Shown: positions 42,909 to 51,445, counted from the stretch's first letter. The stretch is 64,000 nucleotides of DNA from Nonomuraea muscovyensis (GCF_014207745.1 NZ_JACHJB010000002.1:2666001-2730000), one strand, 5' to 3'. Numbers and translations are program-made. The notes: generated by a model not told the origin, from the letters alone.

Positions 42909-43673
42909 TCAGCGGTCGCGCGGCGGCACGTCCGCGCCGTGCGGGGCGGCCGAGTCCGCCAGGGCGGCCATCTGGGCGGCGCCGACGATGCCGGCCTCGT
43001 TCTGCAGCGCGGCCGGCACGACGGGCGTGTCGAGGCGGACGTGCGGCAACCACTTGTCCGCTTTCTTGCTGACGCCGCCGCCGACCACGATCAGCGAGGG
43101 CGACAGCAGCATCTCCATGTGCTTGAGGTATTCCTCCACCCGCTCGGCCCACTTCTGCCAGCTCAGGTCGTGCTCCTCGCGGGCGCGGTCGGAGGCGCGG
43201 CGCTCGGCCTCCTTGCCGTGCAGTTCCAGGTGACCGAACTCGGTGTTGGGCACGAGGACGCCGTCCACGAACAGGGCGCTGCCGATGCCCGTGCCGAACG
43301 TCAGCACGAGGACCGTGCCAGGCCGCTCCCGCCCCTCGCCGAACGTCATCTCGGCGATGCCGGCCGCGTCGGCGTCGTTGAGCACCGCCGCGCCGTCGAA
43401 CAGCTCGCCCGCGTCCACGCCGATCCACGAGTCGTGGACGTTCGCCGCCGTCTTGATCACGCCGTCGCGCACCACACCGGGAAAGGTCACTCCCACGGGG
43501 CCCGTCCAGGAGAAGTGGCCGACCAGCTCGCGCACCACCTCGGCGACGGGGCCCGGCTTGGCCGGGTTCGGGGTGGGAATGCGGTGACGTTCCTCGATCA
43601 GCTTCCCCGCCGTCGTGTCGACGGGCGCCCCTTTGATGCCGGAGCCGCCGATGTCAATTCCCAGCACGTTCAT
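42909..43673 (-). CDS. ppgK: Polyphosphate glucokinase
   Basis: This 254-residue ROK-family enzyme phosphorylates glucose using polyphosphate or ATP. Motifs are IDIGGSGIKGAPVD (phosphate loop), VGVTFPGVV, the catalytic Asp in LNDADAAGIAEM, and TFGTGIGSALF. A lysine-rich SKKADKW near the C-terminus is typical of the polyphosphate-binding type. GAGG lies 7 nt before the ATG at 43673; an ATG two codons earlier (43679) is also possible. It is monocistronic and diverges from the secreted propeller-like protein. Confidence 0.93.
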   Translation of the reverse strand: MNVLGIDIGGSGIKGAPVDTTAGKLIEERHRIPTPNPAKPGPVAEVVRELVGHFSWTGPVGVTFPGVVRDGVIKTAANVHDSWIGVDAGELFDGAAVLNDADAAGIAEMTFGEGRERPGTVLVLTFGTGIGSALFVDGVLVPNTEFGHLELHGKEAERRASDRAREEHDLSWQKWAERVEEYLKHMEMLLSPSLIVVGGGVSKKADKWLPHVRLDTPVVPAALQNEAGIVGAAQMAALADSAAPHGADVPPRDR

Positions 43674-43796
43674 ATCCATTCCTCTCCCGCATACGGCCCG
43701 TAAGAAACGTATCTGCCGATATTTCCGGACCATAACTGAACCTGGCGACCCGGCTCCCGCGTATCTCGCGTCACAAGCGCTAACAAGGAGGCAAGG

Positions 43797-44921
43797 ATGC
43801 GGCCACGCATCATCACACTCTGCGCTGTTGCGGTCGTTCTGGGCGCCACTCTCGCCACCACCCCCGCACACGCCACCCCCCGGCCACGGTACGAGGTCGT
43901 GAACCTCGTGTCCGACGTCCGGGGCAAAGCCCCCGTCACCGATCCCAAGCTGGTCAACCCGTGGGGGCTGGCCATGGGCAAGACGCTGTGGGTGTCGGGC
44001 ACGGGCACCGGCACCGCCACCGTGTACTCCGGCACAGGACGGAAGGAGCAGACGGAGGTCGCCATCCCGGGCGGCGCGCCGACCGGGCAGGTGCACAATC
44101 CCACCGAGGGGTTCACCGTCAAGGGCAAGCCGGCCACGTTCATCTTCGCCAGCCCCAGCGGCGCGATCACCGGCTGGAACGCCGAGGCCGACCCCAAGAA
44201 CGCGGTCATCGCGGCGTTCACCCGGGGCGCCGACTACAAGGGCCTGGCCCTCGTGCAGACGGAGGACCAGGACTACCTGCTCGCCGCCGACTTCGCGGGC
44301 GGCCGCATCCATGCCTGGAACTCCGAGTTCCGGCGCATCCCGCTGAAGCGCTGGCAGTTCCGTGACCCGGACATCCCGTCGAACTACTCGCCGTTCAACG
44401 TCGCCGTCGCCAACGGCAACATCTGGGTGGCGTACGCGCTGCGCGACCCGGCGACCGGCAAGTCCGTCCCCGGCGCCGGCAAGGGCTTCGTCAGCCGCTT
44501 CAACGGCGAGGGCCGCCTGACCGGCCGCATCGCGCGCACCGGGCTCAACGCCCCGTGGGCGATCACCGCCGCCCCGCGCGGCGCGTACGCCGGGGCGCTG
44601 CTGGTCGGCAACTTCGGCGACGGCACCATCCACGCCTACCGGCAGGGGCGCCATCTGGGCGCGCTGCGCGGCTCCGACGGCCGCCCGATCGCGCTGCCCG
44701 GCCTGTGGGACCTGGAGACCGGCACCGCGGAGAACGGCGGCGAGAACGCGTTGTGGTTCGCGGCCGGCAGCGACGGCGGCAAGCACGGTCTGCTGGGGCT
44801 GATCCGGCCGGCCGGTTCGGGCGGTTCGCAGGGGGCCACGCCCTCCTCGTCGCCGACGCACTCGGGCACGCACCCCTCCCCCACGAAGTCGTCGGGCGGG
44901 TCGCCGTACGGCGGCTACTGA
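43797..44921 (+). CDS. Secreted TIGR03118-type protein (beta-propeller-like)
   Basis: This 374-residue exported protein has a signal peptide (residues 1-26, cleavage after AHA) and the family hallmarks NLVSD, DPKLVNPWGLAMG, and NALWFAAGSDGGKHGLLGLI. The repeats suggest a beta-propeller. The last 45 residues are Ser/Gly/Pro-rich and unstructured. The role of the family is unknown. AAGGAGG lies 6-7 nt before the ATG. A strong hairpin follows the stop. Confidence 0.88.
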   Translation: MRPRIITLCAVAVVLGATLATTPAHATPRPRYEVVNLVSDVRGKAPVTDPKLVNPWGLAMGKTLWVSGTGTGTATVYSGTGRKEQTEVAIPGGAPTGQVHNPTEGFTVKGKPATFIFASPSGAITGWNAEADPKNAVIAAFTRGADYKGLALVQTEDQDYLLAADFAGGRIHAWNSEFRRIPLKRWQFRDPDIPSNYSPFNVAVANGNIWVAYALRDPATGKSVPGAGKGFVSRFNGEGRLTGRIARTGLNAPWAITAAPRGAYAGALLVGNFGDGTIHAYRQGRHLGALRGSDGRPIALPGLWDLETGTAENGGENALWFAAGSDGGKHGLLGLIRPAGSGGSQGATPSSSPTHSGTHPSPTKSSGGSPYGGY

Positions 44922-44938
44922 CGGTCCGGGCCGCTGAC

Positions 44939-44973
44939 GTTTCCGGCACGGTCGGCGCGGTCGTGCCGGAAAC
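44939..44973 (+). terminator. Strong hairpin terminator
   Basis: GTTTCCGGCAC (44939-44949) and GTGCCGGAAAC (44963-44973) are a perfect 11-bp inverted repeat with a 13-nt loop, 17 bp after the stop of the TIGR03118-type gene. A partial third copy GTGCCGGGAAC follows near 44990. Confidence 0.7.
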
Positions 44974-45070
44974 ACGCCCGGGCGCGATCGTGCCGGGAAC
45001 GAGCTCACAGGCGGCCGGGCCGGAGCGCGCCCATCGGCGGCGGCGCGCGGTGATCCTCTACAGTGGCCGC

Positions 45071-45715
45071 GTGAGCGAGCGATCCTTCAGCGACTGGCTG
45101 CGCGAGCAGTGCGCGGACGAGTGGACCACCGTGGTGACGCACCCCTTCGCGATGGCGATCAACGCCGGCACCGTCGCCGACGACGCCATGCGGCGCTACC
45201 TGGAGCAGGACTTCCAGTTCGTCGACTCCTTCACCGCCCTGCTCGGGGCGGCGGTGGCCTGCGCCGACTCGTTCGAGGCGCGGGTCCCGTACGGCCGTTT
45301 CCTGGGGCAGGTGGCGACGACGGAGGAGAAGACGTACTTCCATCGGGCGCTGGCCGAGCTGGGCGGGCGCACGGAGGCGGCGCCGGAGCCGGTGACGGAG
45401 GAGTTCCGGCGGCTCATGGACCAGGCCCGCACCTCGCAGGACTACGCGCTGATCGTCGCGGTGCTGTGCGTGGCCGAGTGGACGTATCTCGGATGGGCGT
45501 CACGCGCCGTGGCGCCGCTGCCGGAGAGGTTCGTGCACCGCGAGTGGATCGAGCTGCACGACGGGGTGGAGTTCCGGGGCTGGGTGCGGTTCCTGCGCGG
45601 CGAGCTGGACCGGCTGGGCGCGGGCATGGACGAGCCGCGCCGCCGCCGGGTGCTCGACGTGTTCGCCCGCGCGGTCGAGCTGGAGCGGCGCTTCTTCGAC
45701 ATGGCCGCCGGCTAG
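45071..45715 (+). CDS. tenA: TenA-family thiaminase II
   Basis: This 214-residue helical protein belongs to the TenA family, which hydrolyses damaged thiamin to salvage the pyrimidine. The catalytic cysteine lies in AVLCVAEWTYLGWA, and FQFVDSFTALLGAAVACA and a C-terminal acid near LERRFFDMA complete the typical pattern. No other thiamin gene is adjacent. TACAGT (45059-45064) ends 6 nt before the GTG without a ribosome site, so the transcript may be leaderless. Its TAG stop shares a CTAG with the stop of the convergent small gene. Confidence 0.9.
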   Translation: MSERSFSDWLREQCADEWTTVVTHPFAMAINAGTVADDAMRRYLEQDFQFVDSFTALLGAAVACADSFEARVPYGRFLGQVATTEEKTYFHRALAELGGRTEAAPEPVTEEFRRLMDQARTSQDYALIVAVLCVAEWTYLGWASRAVAPLPERFVHREWIELHDGVEFRGWVRFLRGELDRLGAGMDEPRRRRVLDVFARAVELERRFFDMAAG

Positions 45716-45855
45716 GCGGCGGGCCGGGCCGGAGAGCCGGTCGCCGTCAGGGGCAGCCCGTAGCGGGCCTCGATGTCGGCCTGGACAGTGTGCTCGACCT
45801 GGCGCAGGACGCCGTGGAGGTCGCGGAGCACCGCGTCGAAAGGGGTTACAGCCAT
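45712..45855 (-). CDS. Possible small protein downstream of the response regulator
   Basis: A 47-residue frame (MAVTPFDAVLRDLHGVLRQV...) overlaps the response regulator stop by 10 bp and ends in the CTAG shared with tenA. The first 35 residues could form an amphipathic helix. There is no ribosome site, so expression would rely on coupling. Coding status is uncertain. Confidence 0.4.
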   Translation of the reverse strand: MAVTPFDAVLRDLHGVLRQVEHTVQADIEARYGLPLTATGSPARPAA

Positions 45856-46451
45856 CCGTTGTGACGCGCCAGGCGCGCCGCTTCGATCCGGTTGCGGGTG
45901 TGGGTCTTGCCGATGGCGGAGGAGAGGTGGTTGCGCACCGTGCTCTCCGACAGGTGCAGCCGGGCCGCCACGTCGGCGATCGTGGACCCGTCGAGCGCCG
46001 CCGCGAGCACGTCGCGCTCGCGGGCGGTCAGCGGGCTGGGGCCCGCGTTGAGCGCGGCGGCGGCCAGGGCCGGATCGACGACCCGTTCCCCCGCCACTGC
46101 CCGGCGAACGGCCGCCGCCAGCTCCTCCACCGGCCCGTCCTTGACCAGGAACCCGGCGGCGCCGGCCTCCATCGCCCGCCGGAGGTAGCCGGGCCTGGCG
46201 AACGTCGTCAGGATCAGCACCGCGCACTCCGGCAGCGCCGCCCGCAGCTCGGGCAGCGCGTCGAGACCGCTGCGGCCGGGCAGCTCGATGTCGAGGAGCG
46301 CCGCGTCGGGCCGGTGCTCCAGCGCGGCCGGCACGACGGCGTCGCCCGACGGCACCCGGGCGACGATCTCCAGGTCGTCCTCCAGCCCGAGGAGGAGGGC
46401 CAGGGCGTCGCGCATCATGCCCTGGTCCTCGGCGATCATGATCCTGATCAC
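45846..46451 (-). CDS. NarL/DesR-type response regulator
   Basis: This 201-residue regulator has a receiver domain (AEDQGMMRDALALLLG, phosphoacceptor Asp in ALLDIELPG, TTFARPGYLRRA, FLVKDGP) and a LuxR-type helix-turn-helix (LTARERDVLAAALDGSTIAD, then SESTVRNHLSSAIGK). Its GTG lies 11 bp after the carboxylesterase stop, so both are in one operon. No sensor kinase is adjacent, which is unusual for this class. A palindrome resembling boxes bound by NarL-type regulators lies upstream of the operon. Confidence 0.9.
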   Translation of the reverse strand: MIRIMIAEDQGMMRDALALLLGLEDDLEIVARVPSGDAVVPAALEHRPDAALLDIELPGRSGLDALPELRAALPECAVLILTTFARPGYLRRAMEAGAAGFLVKDGPVEELAAAVRRAVAGERVVDPALAAAALNAGPSPLTARERDVLAAALDGSTIADVAARLHLSESTVRNHLSSAIGKTHTRNRIEAARLARHNGWL

Positions 46452-46462
46452 GGGGTGTGCGC

Positions 46463-48004
46463 CTACTTCCAGAAGCCCAGCCGGTGCTCGGCAGCGTAGT
46501 CGATCGGCCGGACCGCGTCCGGGGCCAGCGACAGCGTGCCGTCCTTCACCCGCGGCCAGGCGGGCAGGCCGGCGCCGTTCGGGTCGCCGGTGCGGGCGAA
46601 GTTCGTCCAGTAGCCGGCCATCCGGTCGGCGAGGCCGCGCTGTGCCGGTGTGAAGCGGACCTTCCGCTCGGGGAAGAGGTACGGCAGGTCGCCCGCGTGG
46701 TAGGCGCCCCAGTCGAAGTCGGTCTCGAACGGCAGGAACATCGGCGCCTTCCGGTCGGCGAACTCGTAGCCGTAGACGGGGACGTGCCGGGCGAGCAGGG
46801 TGTTCTGCTCGTGGGTGCCGCGGGCCCACATGCGGTCGGTCAGCACGGCGGCCCAGGCGAGGCTCGGCGACCCGTACGCCTTGACGGGGTAGGCCCGGAG
46901 CACGGCCGGGGCCCTGCGGCCGAACGCCGTGCGCACCAGCGCCGGGTAGTCGGGCGTCTTGTCCTGCACGTTGTAGTTCATCCCGACGAAGATGCGGTGC
47001 TCGTCCTTGGTGGCGCCGGCCAGCACCGGCACCCGGTGGAAGCGCCCGGCCCGCAGCGCCCGGTCCGGCCTGGTGGGCAGCGTGGCGCCGCCGTGGGCGT
47101 ACACCTGGAAGGCGTTCATGATCTGCGGGACGTCCAGGATCTTCTTCACCGGCAGGGCGCGCAGGCAGGCCAGGTCGGAGCAGCCGAGTTGCGGGGCGAA
47201 CAGCCGCCCCATGGCGGTGACCTCCTCCTGCGTCCGGTACCCGAACGACTCGACGGCCTCCAGGCCGGGCACCATGCTGCCCGCCGGCATGTCGAGCATG
47301 GCGGGGGAGCTCTGCAGGATCGCCCGGTGGAACAGCCCCTTGGAGGCGGGCGCGGTGAGGTGGGCGTTGACGGCCAGGCCGCCGAAGGAGACGCCGAAGA
47401 GGGTCACGTTGCCGGGGTCGCCGCCGAAGGCCGCCGCGTTGCGGCGCACCCAGCGCAGCGCCTCCTGCTGGTCCTGCAGGCCGTACGCGCCGGCGTCGCG
47501 CAGGCCGGGATACCCGAAGCCGTTGAAGACGCCGAGCCGGTAGTTGATCGTGACGACCACCACCCCCCTGTCGGCCAGCGCGCGGGCGTCGGAGAAGTGG
47601 CCGCCGCCCACCGCGCCGTCGCCGTGCACCCACACCATCACCGGCCGCCGCGCGCCGGCGGCCGGGCGGGTCCCGCCTGGGGTGGTCACGTTGAGGAAGA
47701 GGCAGTCCTCCTCCTCGCTGCGGGTGTCGGCGTAGTCGGTGCCGACCTGCGGGCACATGGCGCCCGGCTTGGTGGCGTCCTTGACGCCCTGCCAGGCGGG
47801 AGCGGGGCGGGGCGACTCCCAGCGGCCCGCGGTGGCGTAGCGGATGCCCTGGAACAGGCGGTGGTCTCCGGTCACGGTGCCGCGCACCGCGCCCCGGTCC
47901 GTCCTGACGACCGCGGGATCGGCGGTGTCCGTACGAGCGACCGCGCTCCCGGCGCCGGTGGCGCATCCGGTGAGCAGCACGGCCGTAGCCAGCAGAATTC
48001 TCAT
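46463..48004 (-). CDS. Exported type-B carboxylesterase (lipoprotein)
   Basis: This 513-residue esterase/lipase has a lipoprotein signal with lipobox LLTGC (C14). The catalytic serine is in FGVSFGGLAV rather than the common GESAGG; other landmarks are VMVWVHGDG (oxyanion loop, HGDG instead of HGGG), CPQVGTDYADTRSEEEDCLF with its cysteine pair, a catalytic acid near KDEHRIF and a histidine near YHAGDLPYLF. It would hydrolyse extracellular esters. It is first in an operon with the response regulator. Confidence 0.9.
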   Translation of the reverse strand: MRILLATAVLLTGCATGAGSAVARTDTADPAVVRTDRGAVRGTVTGDHRLFQGIRYATAGRWESPRPAPAWQGVKDATKPGAMCPQVGTDYADTRSEEEDCLFLNVTTPGGTRPAAGARRPVMVWVHGDGAVGGGHFSDARALADRGVVVVTINYRLGVFNGFGYPGLRDAGAYGLQDQQEALRWVRRNAAAFGGDPGNVTLFGVSFGGLAVNAHLTAPASKGLFHRAILQSSPAMLDMPAGSMVPGLEAVESFGYRTQEEVTAMGRLFAPQLGCSDLACLRALPVKKILDVPQIMNAFQVYAHGGATLPTRPDRALRAGRFHRVPVLAGATKDEHRIFVGMNYNVQDKTPDYPALVRTAFGRRAPAVLRAYPVKAYGSPSLAWAAVLTDRMWARGTHEQNTLLARHVPVYGYEFADRKAPMFLPFETDFDWGAYHAGDLPYLFPERKVRFTPAQRGLADRMAGYWTNFARTGDPNGAGLPAWPRVKDGTLSLAPDAVRPIDYAAEHRLGFWK

Positions 48005-48062
48005 GACTCCACGGTCGCGGACCCCCTCCCTCCCGCAGAAGGTTCATCGATCCGGGATCGCG

Positions 48063-48078
48063 CGGGACAAATGTCCCG
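48063..48078. promoter_or_regulatory. DosR-like palindrome CGGGACA-AA-TGTCCCG
   Basis: A near-perfect 16-bp palindrome lies 58 bp before the carboxylesterase start and 68 bp before the divergent DUF4253 gene. It keeps the GGGAC...GTCCC core of the mycobacterial DosR box, which is bound by a NarL-type response regulator. A NarL-type regulator is encoded in this operon. Confidence 0.55.
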
Positions 48079-48146
48079 GCCCCCGAGGGCGTGTCGGTGC
48101 TCGGCATTACCATCTCCCCGACGGGTCCAGATCGGAACGGTAGGGC

Positions 48147-48965
48147 ATGAACGATCACCGGCTGCCGCAGGAGCTGTGCCAGCTGTTCGCCGACGGCGGC
48201 AGGGGGCGGGCGCTCACGGCCGCTCTCCCGCCGGGCGACGTCGTCTGGCCCGACGCCGGCTACACCGGGCAGGGCGAGCCGGTCCGGCCCGCGTTCTGGA
48301 TGAGCGACGTCCCGGTGACCGGCCGGGAGTGGGCGGGCTTCCGCGCCGAGCACGCCGGCAGCGGCCTGTGGCCGGTGCTGCTCGACGAGTCGGCGCAGCC
48401 CTGGTCGATCGGGCAGGTGGTGCCCGACGAGGCGGCGCAGATCGACCATTTCACGGCCGAGGGGTTCATGACCGAGGTGTGGCAGGAGTGGGTGGCGCAG
48501 ATGCCGGCCGGGGCGCTGGAGGAGCTCGACCCCTACGGCGCGTTCTGTCCCGGCCTGGCCGCCCCGGGGGTGCCGAAGGCCGACCCCGGCGAGGTGGCCG
48601 ACTGGTACGCCGACCGGCTCGCCGCCCGGGGGATGCCGCTCGGGCTGGTGGCGGCCCGCCGCGGCGCCGACGCGCTGGCCGTGATGGGCTGGCAGGGGGC
48701 GCTGCACCACAACGAGTGGATGGTGCCGCTGGCGGCGGTGGTGCGGAGCTGGGAGGAGAGGTTCGGCGCGCGGGTGGTGTGCGTGGGCTTCAACACGCTG
48801 GAGCTGAGCGTGGCCGCGCCGCCGGTGGACACCGAGCACGCGCTGCACGTGGCGGCCGAGCACTGGGCGTTCTGCCCGGACAACGTCGTGCAGGGGCCGG
48901 GCGACCTGCGGGGTTACGCCGAGCAGATCATCGGGGGGCACACCTGGTCGTTCTGGTGGGACTGA
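48147..48965 (+). CDS. DUF4253-type protein
   Basis: This 272-residue cytoplasmic protein ends in HTWSFWWD, and the segment from about residue 155 (DWYADRLAARGMPLGLVAAR, then EERFGARVVCVGFNTLELSV) matches the DUF4253 pattern. The N-terminal half shares no domain I recognise. Function is unknown; DUF4253 proteins are often found with immunity-type proteins. It diverges from the carboxylesterase operon across the palindrome. Confidence 0.82.
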   Translation: MNDHRLPQELCQLFADGGRGRALTAALPPGDVVWPDAGYTGQGEPVRPAFWMSDVPVTGREWAGFRAEHAGSGLWPVLLDESAQPWSIGQVVPDEAAQIDHFTAEGFMTEVWQEWVAQMPAGALEELDPYGAFCPGLAAPGVPKADPGEVADWYADRLAARGMPLGLVAARRGADALAVMGWQGALHHNEWMVPLAAVVRSWEERFGARVVCVGFNTLELSVAAPPVDTEHALHVAAEHWAFCPDNVVQGPGDLRGYAEQIIGGHTWSFWWD

Positions 48966-48993
48966 CGCCTCGCCGGGCCGCGGGGCGCGGCGG

Positions 48994-49827
48994 TCAGACG
49001 ATGCGGGCGACGGCGCCGTAGTTGCCCGAGACGGCGGGCGGGGTGGCGTCGGCGGGCGGCGTGGTGCCGGCGGGCCGCCACCGGCTGACCCACACCAGCC
49101 CCGGCTCCACCAGTTCCATGCCCTCCAGCAGTGCCGCGACCTCGTCCCGGCCGCGGACGACGTGGCCGGGCAGGGTCATCGCCAGCAGGTCCTCGATGGC
49201 GGGCAGCAGCTCCGGCGGGATCCCGTCGAAGGTGGTCTGCAGCAGCGCGAGGTAGCTGCCGGGGGCGGCGGCGTGGGCCAGGCACTTGACGGCGTGCCGT
49301 GCCTCCTCGTCGTCCAGGCCGTGCGTGGAGACCAGCAGCATGCCCACGGGCCGGTCCCAGTCGATGAAGGTCCGCACGACGCGGTCGGCGAGCAGGTCCT
49401 CGATCTGGGCGGCGTCCCCGTCGACCACCCGCACGAGGTCGGTGACCGGCTCGATGGTGGCCTGGGCGTTGACCAGCACCATCGGGTCGTTCTCCACGTA
49501 CAGCACGCGGGCGTCGGGACGGCCGGGCGCCTGGCGGGCCAGGTCGTGGAGCTGGCGGCCGGTGGGCAGGCCGCTGGGCACGCCGCTGCCGATGACGACG
49601 AACTGGTCGACGCCGCAGGCCGCGAGGTGCCTGACCACGCGCGCCAGGAAGTCGAGCACGGCCCGCGCCGCTGCGGTGGTGACGGGGGCGGCCTCGTCGT
49701 AGCGGCGCACCGCCTCGCGGTCGGCGACGAAATTGTTCTTGCCTCCCGCGGCGGCGTCGAGCATACGGGTGATACGCGCCTGGGTCGTGTTCAGCTTGGC
49801 CAAATTTCGGATGGCACGTTGACGCAT
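48994..49827 (-). CDS. SAM-dependent methyltransferase, DUF574 type
   Basis: This 277-residue protein belongs to the Methyltransf_19/DUF574 family that is abundant in filamentous actinobacteria. The SAM site is FVVIGSGVPSG, followed by VLYVENDPMVL, VDGDAAQ and DWDRPVGMLLVSTHGLDD. The start at 49827 (MRQRAIRNLAKLN) has AAGGGG 10 nt upstream. Genes of this family often sit beside Scr1/DUF5753 regulators, as here. Substrate unknown. A hairpin and AT-rich segment lie just upstream. Confidence 0.88.
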   Translation of the reverse strand: MRQRAIRNLAKLNTTQARITRMLDAAAGGKNNFVADREAVRRYDEAAPVTTAAARAVLDFLARVVRHLAACGVDQFVVIGSGVPSGLPTGRQLHDLARQAPGRPDARVLYVENDPMVLVNAQATIEPVTDLVRVVDGDAAQIEDLLADRVVRTFIDWDRPVGMLLVSTHGLDDEEARHAVKCLAHAAAPGSYLALLQTTFDGIPPELLPAIEDLLAMTLPGHVVRGRDEVAALLEGMELVEPGLVWVSRWRPAGTTPPADATPPAVSGNYGAVARIV

Positions 49828-49943
49828 TTGCGTATCGCCCCTTCCCCTCGACAACCTCTATCGGGAAGTTCCGGCCTCGACCCCTACTCGGAAGACCAAG
49901 TTAAAAATGAGCCAAATGTCCCAACAAAACAACCCATTGGAGC

Positions 49944-49970
49944 GAAACGGAATGAGGAAATATCCGTTTC
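49944..49970 (-). terminator. Hairpin GAAACGGA / TCCGTTTC in an AT-rich island
   Basis: Eight-base arms with an 11-nt loop lie 18 bp after the stop of the Scr1-type regulator, inside a stretch (about 49890-49985) that is clearly AT-richer than the rest of the window. It may terminate the regulator transcript or act as an operator for the methyltransferase gene downstream. Confidence 0.5.
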
Positions 49971-49987
49971 CAGGTTATTGCTGATCT

Positions 49988-51220
49988 TCACCGGGTGAGG
50001 CGGTCACGGTATGTGTTCAGCACCTCGAGCGTTTCGTCGCGCGTGGTCGTGGTGACCGAGAGCTTGGCGAACGCCTGGTGATAGGCCTCGACGGCGGCCG
50101 GATCGGTGATCAGCTCGTCGGCCTCGACGGCGTGGGCGCAGGCGATGTCGGGCTCGAACGCCTCCGGAAAACGCCACAGCGTGAACGGCCCCGTGCGCGG
50201 CAGATAGGCGGGATCCTGCATGGGGACGACGTGCAGCGAGACGTTGGGCCGCTTGGCGTGGCCGATGAGGGCGTCGAGCTGGGCGAGATGGACGCGCGGC
50301 TCGGCGATCACGCGCAGCAGCACGCCCTCGTCGATGATCGCCCACACGACCGGGCCGCGACCCTCGGCCACCATCTCCTGGCGGGCCAGGACGAGCCCCA
50401 CGGCCGCGTCGAGGGAGTCCTGGCCGAGCGTGTCGAGGCCGGCCACGGTGATCGCGGCCCGCGCGTAGTCCTCGGTCTGCAGCAGCGGCGGCACCGTCTG
50501 CGGGTGGTAGGTGCGGATGACCGAGGCCCGCTGCTCCAGGGCGTAGGTGGTGGCCAGCCAGACGGGGACCGAGCCGGCGTCCCACCAGGCGGGCTCCCGC
50601 TCGCCCCGGGCCAGCGAGAGGACGTGTTCGCGGACCGGCAGCGCGGCCACGCCGTACAGGTCGAGCAGGCGCTCCACGAGGGCGGGCGGCGGGGCTGCAC
50701 GGCCCGCCTCGACGGCCTCGATCCGGACGGCGCCCCGGCCGAGGGCGGCCTCGGCCCGCTCGGCCGACAGGCCGGCGGCCAGCCGGAGCCCGCGCAGCCG
50801 ATCACCGAGCGCGGCCAGTTGGGGCGCGGCGAGCGCGGGGGCCGGCACGAGGGTCTCCGCCGCGGGCTCCGGGGCGGCCGGCTCGGACAGGCCCTCGGCC
50901 CGGCGGGCCAGCTCGATCACGCCGCGCACCACGTCCTGTGAGCCCTCGGACAGTCCGGCGAGACCTCCCAGCCGCGGGTCGTCGGCGGCGCCCGACTCCA
51001 GACGCTCCTCCCCCACCAGCCAGCCCACGCTGACCTGGAGACAGGAGGCGAGGGCGCGCAGCACCTGGAGCGTCGGGTTGGTCTGCTTGCCCGTGCGGAG
51101 CTGGCTGACGTAGGCGCGGGTGATCGGGATGCCCGCCCTGGTCAGCTCGGCGGCCACCTGGGCGCCACTGAAGCCGCGCCTGCGCAGCGCCAGGTCCAGC
51201 CGCTCGGCGAAGTTCGCCAC
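49988..51220 (-). CDS. Scr1-type regulator with an extra EspR-like helix-turn-helix
   Basis: This 410-residue protein has two DNA-binding segments. Residues 1-70 resemble EspR (FAERLDLALRRRGFSGAQVA, YVSQLRTGKQTNPTLQVLRA). After a Pro/Ala linker, a second helix-turn-helix (about 137-190) is followed by a DUF5753 domain (about 208-405; PAWWDAGSVPVWLATTYALE, YHPQTVPPLLQTEDYAR). Scr1 proteins normally have only one N-terminal helix-turn-helix. The GTG at 51220 is preceded by GGAGGTGCGGG with good spacing; an upstream extension lacks support. It diverges from the 51.4-58.5 kb operon and is its likely regulator. Confidence 0.9.
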   Translation of the reverse strand: MANFAERLDLALRRRGFSGAQVAAELTRAGIPITRAYVSQLRTGKQTNPTLQVLRALASCLQVSVGWLVGEERLESGAADDPRLGGLAGLSEGSQDVVRGVIELARRAEGLSEPAAPEPAAETLVPAPALAAPQLAALGDRLRGLRLAAGLSAERAEAALGRGAVRIEAVEAGRAAPPPALVERLLDLYGVAALPVREHVLSLARGEREPAWWDAGSVPVWLATTYALEQRASVIRTYHPQTVPPLLQTEDYARAAITVAGLDTLGQDSLDAAVGLVLARQEMVAEGRGPVVWAIIDEGVLLRVIAEPRVHLAQLDALIGHAKRPNVSLHVVPMQDPAYLPRTGPFTLWRFPEAFEPDIACAHAVEADELITDPAAVEAYHQAFAKLSVTTTTRDETLEVLNTYRDRLTR

Positions 51221-51341
51221 CCCGCACCTCCTGCCGCGCCCGTCAGGGCCCCCAGCGTAGGGGAGGCCGGGCGCGAGCGTGTCGCGCCCGGTCCGGCGGG
51301 CGTCCGCCCGCCTCTTGTCCATACCCATTGAAAAGTACCAG

Positions 51342-51371
51342 TTGACACATCTTCCGGCACGACGTCACTAT
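51342..51371 (+). promoter_or_regulatory. Promoter TTGACA-N18-CACTAT of the 51.4-58.5 kb operon
   Basis: A perfect -35 box TTGACA (51342-51347) is followed by an 18-nt spacer and CACTAT (51366-51371), about 75 bp before the first gene. A second TTGACA (51397-51402) downstream lacks a -10 box. The adjacent CACTATCAGTG has inverted CACT/AGTG halves that could bind the divergent regulator. Confidence 0.6.
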
Positions 51372-51445
51372 CAGTGCGACACGTGGAAAGTGAGACTTGA
51401 CAGCCGGACGGTTCTGGAGAGTCGCCGGCGAGGAGGTGGCCGGAG

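Noticed and set aside
44555..45070. Longer N-terminus for TenA
   Set aside because: The extension overlaps the secreted protein gene and a terminator; TenA homology begins at the GTG at 45071.
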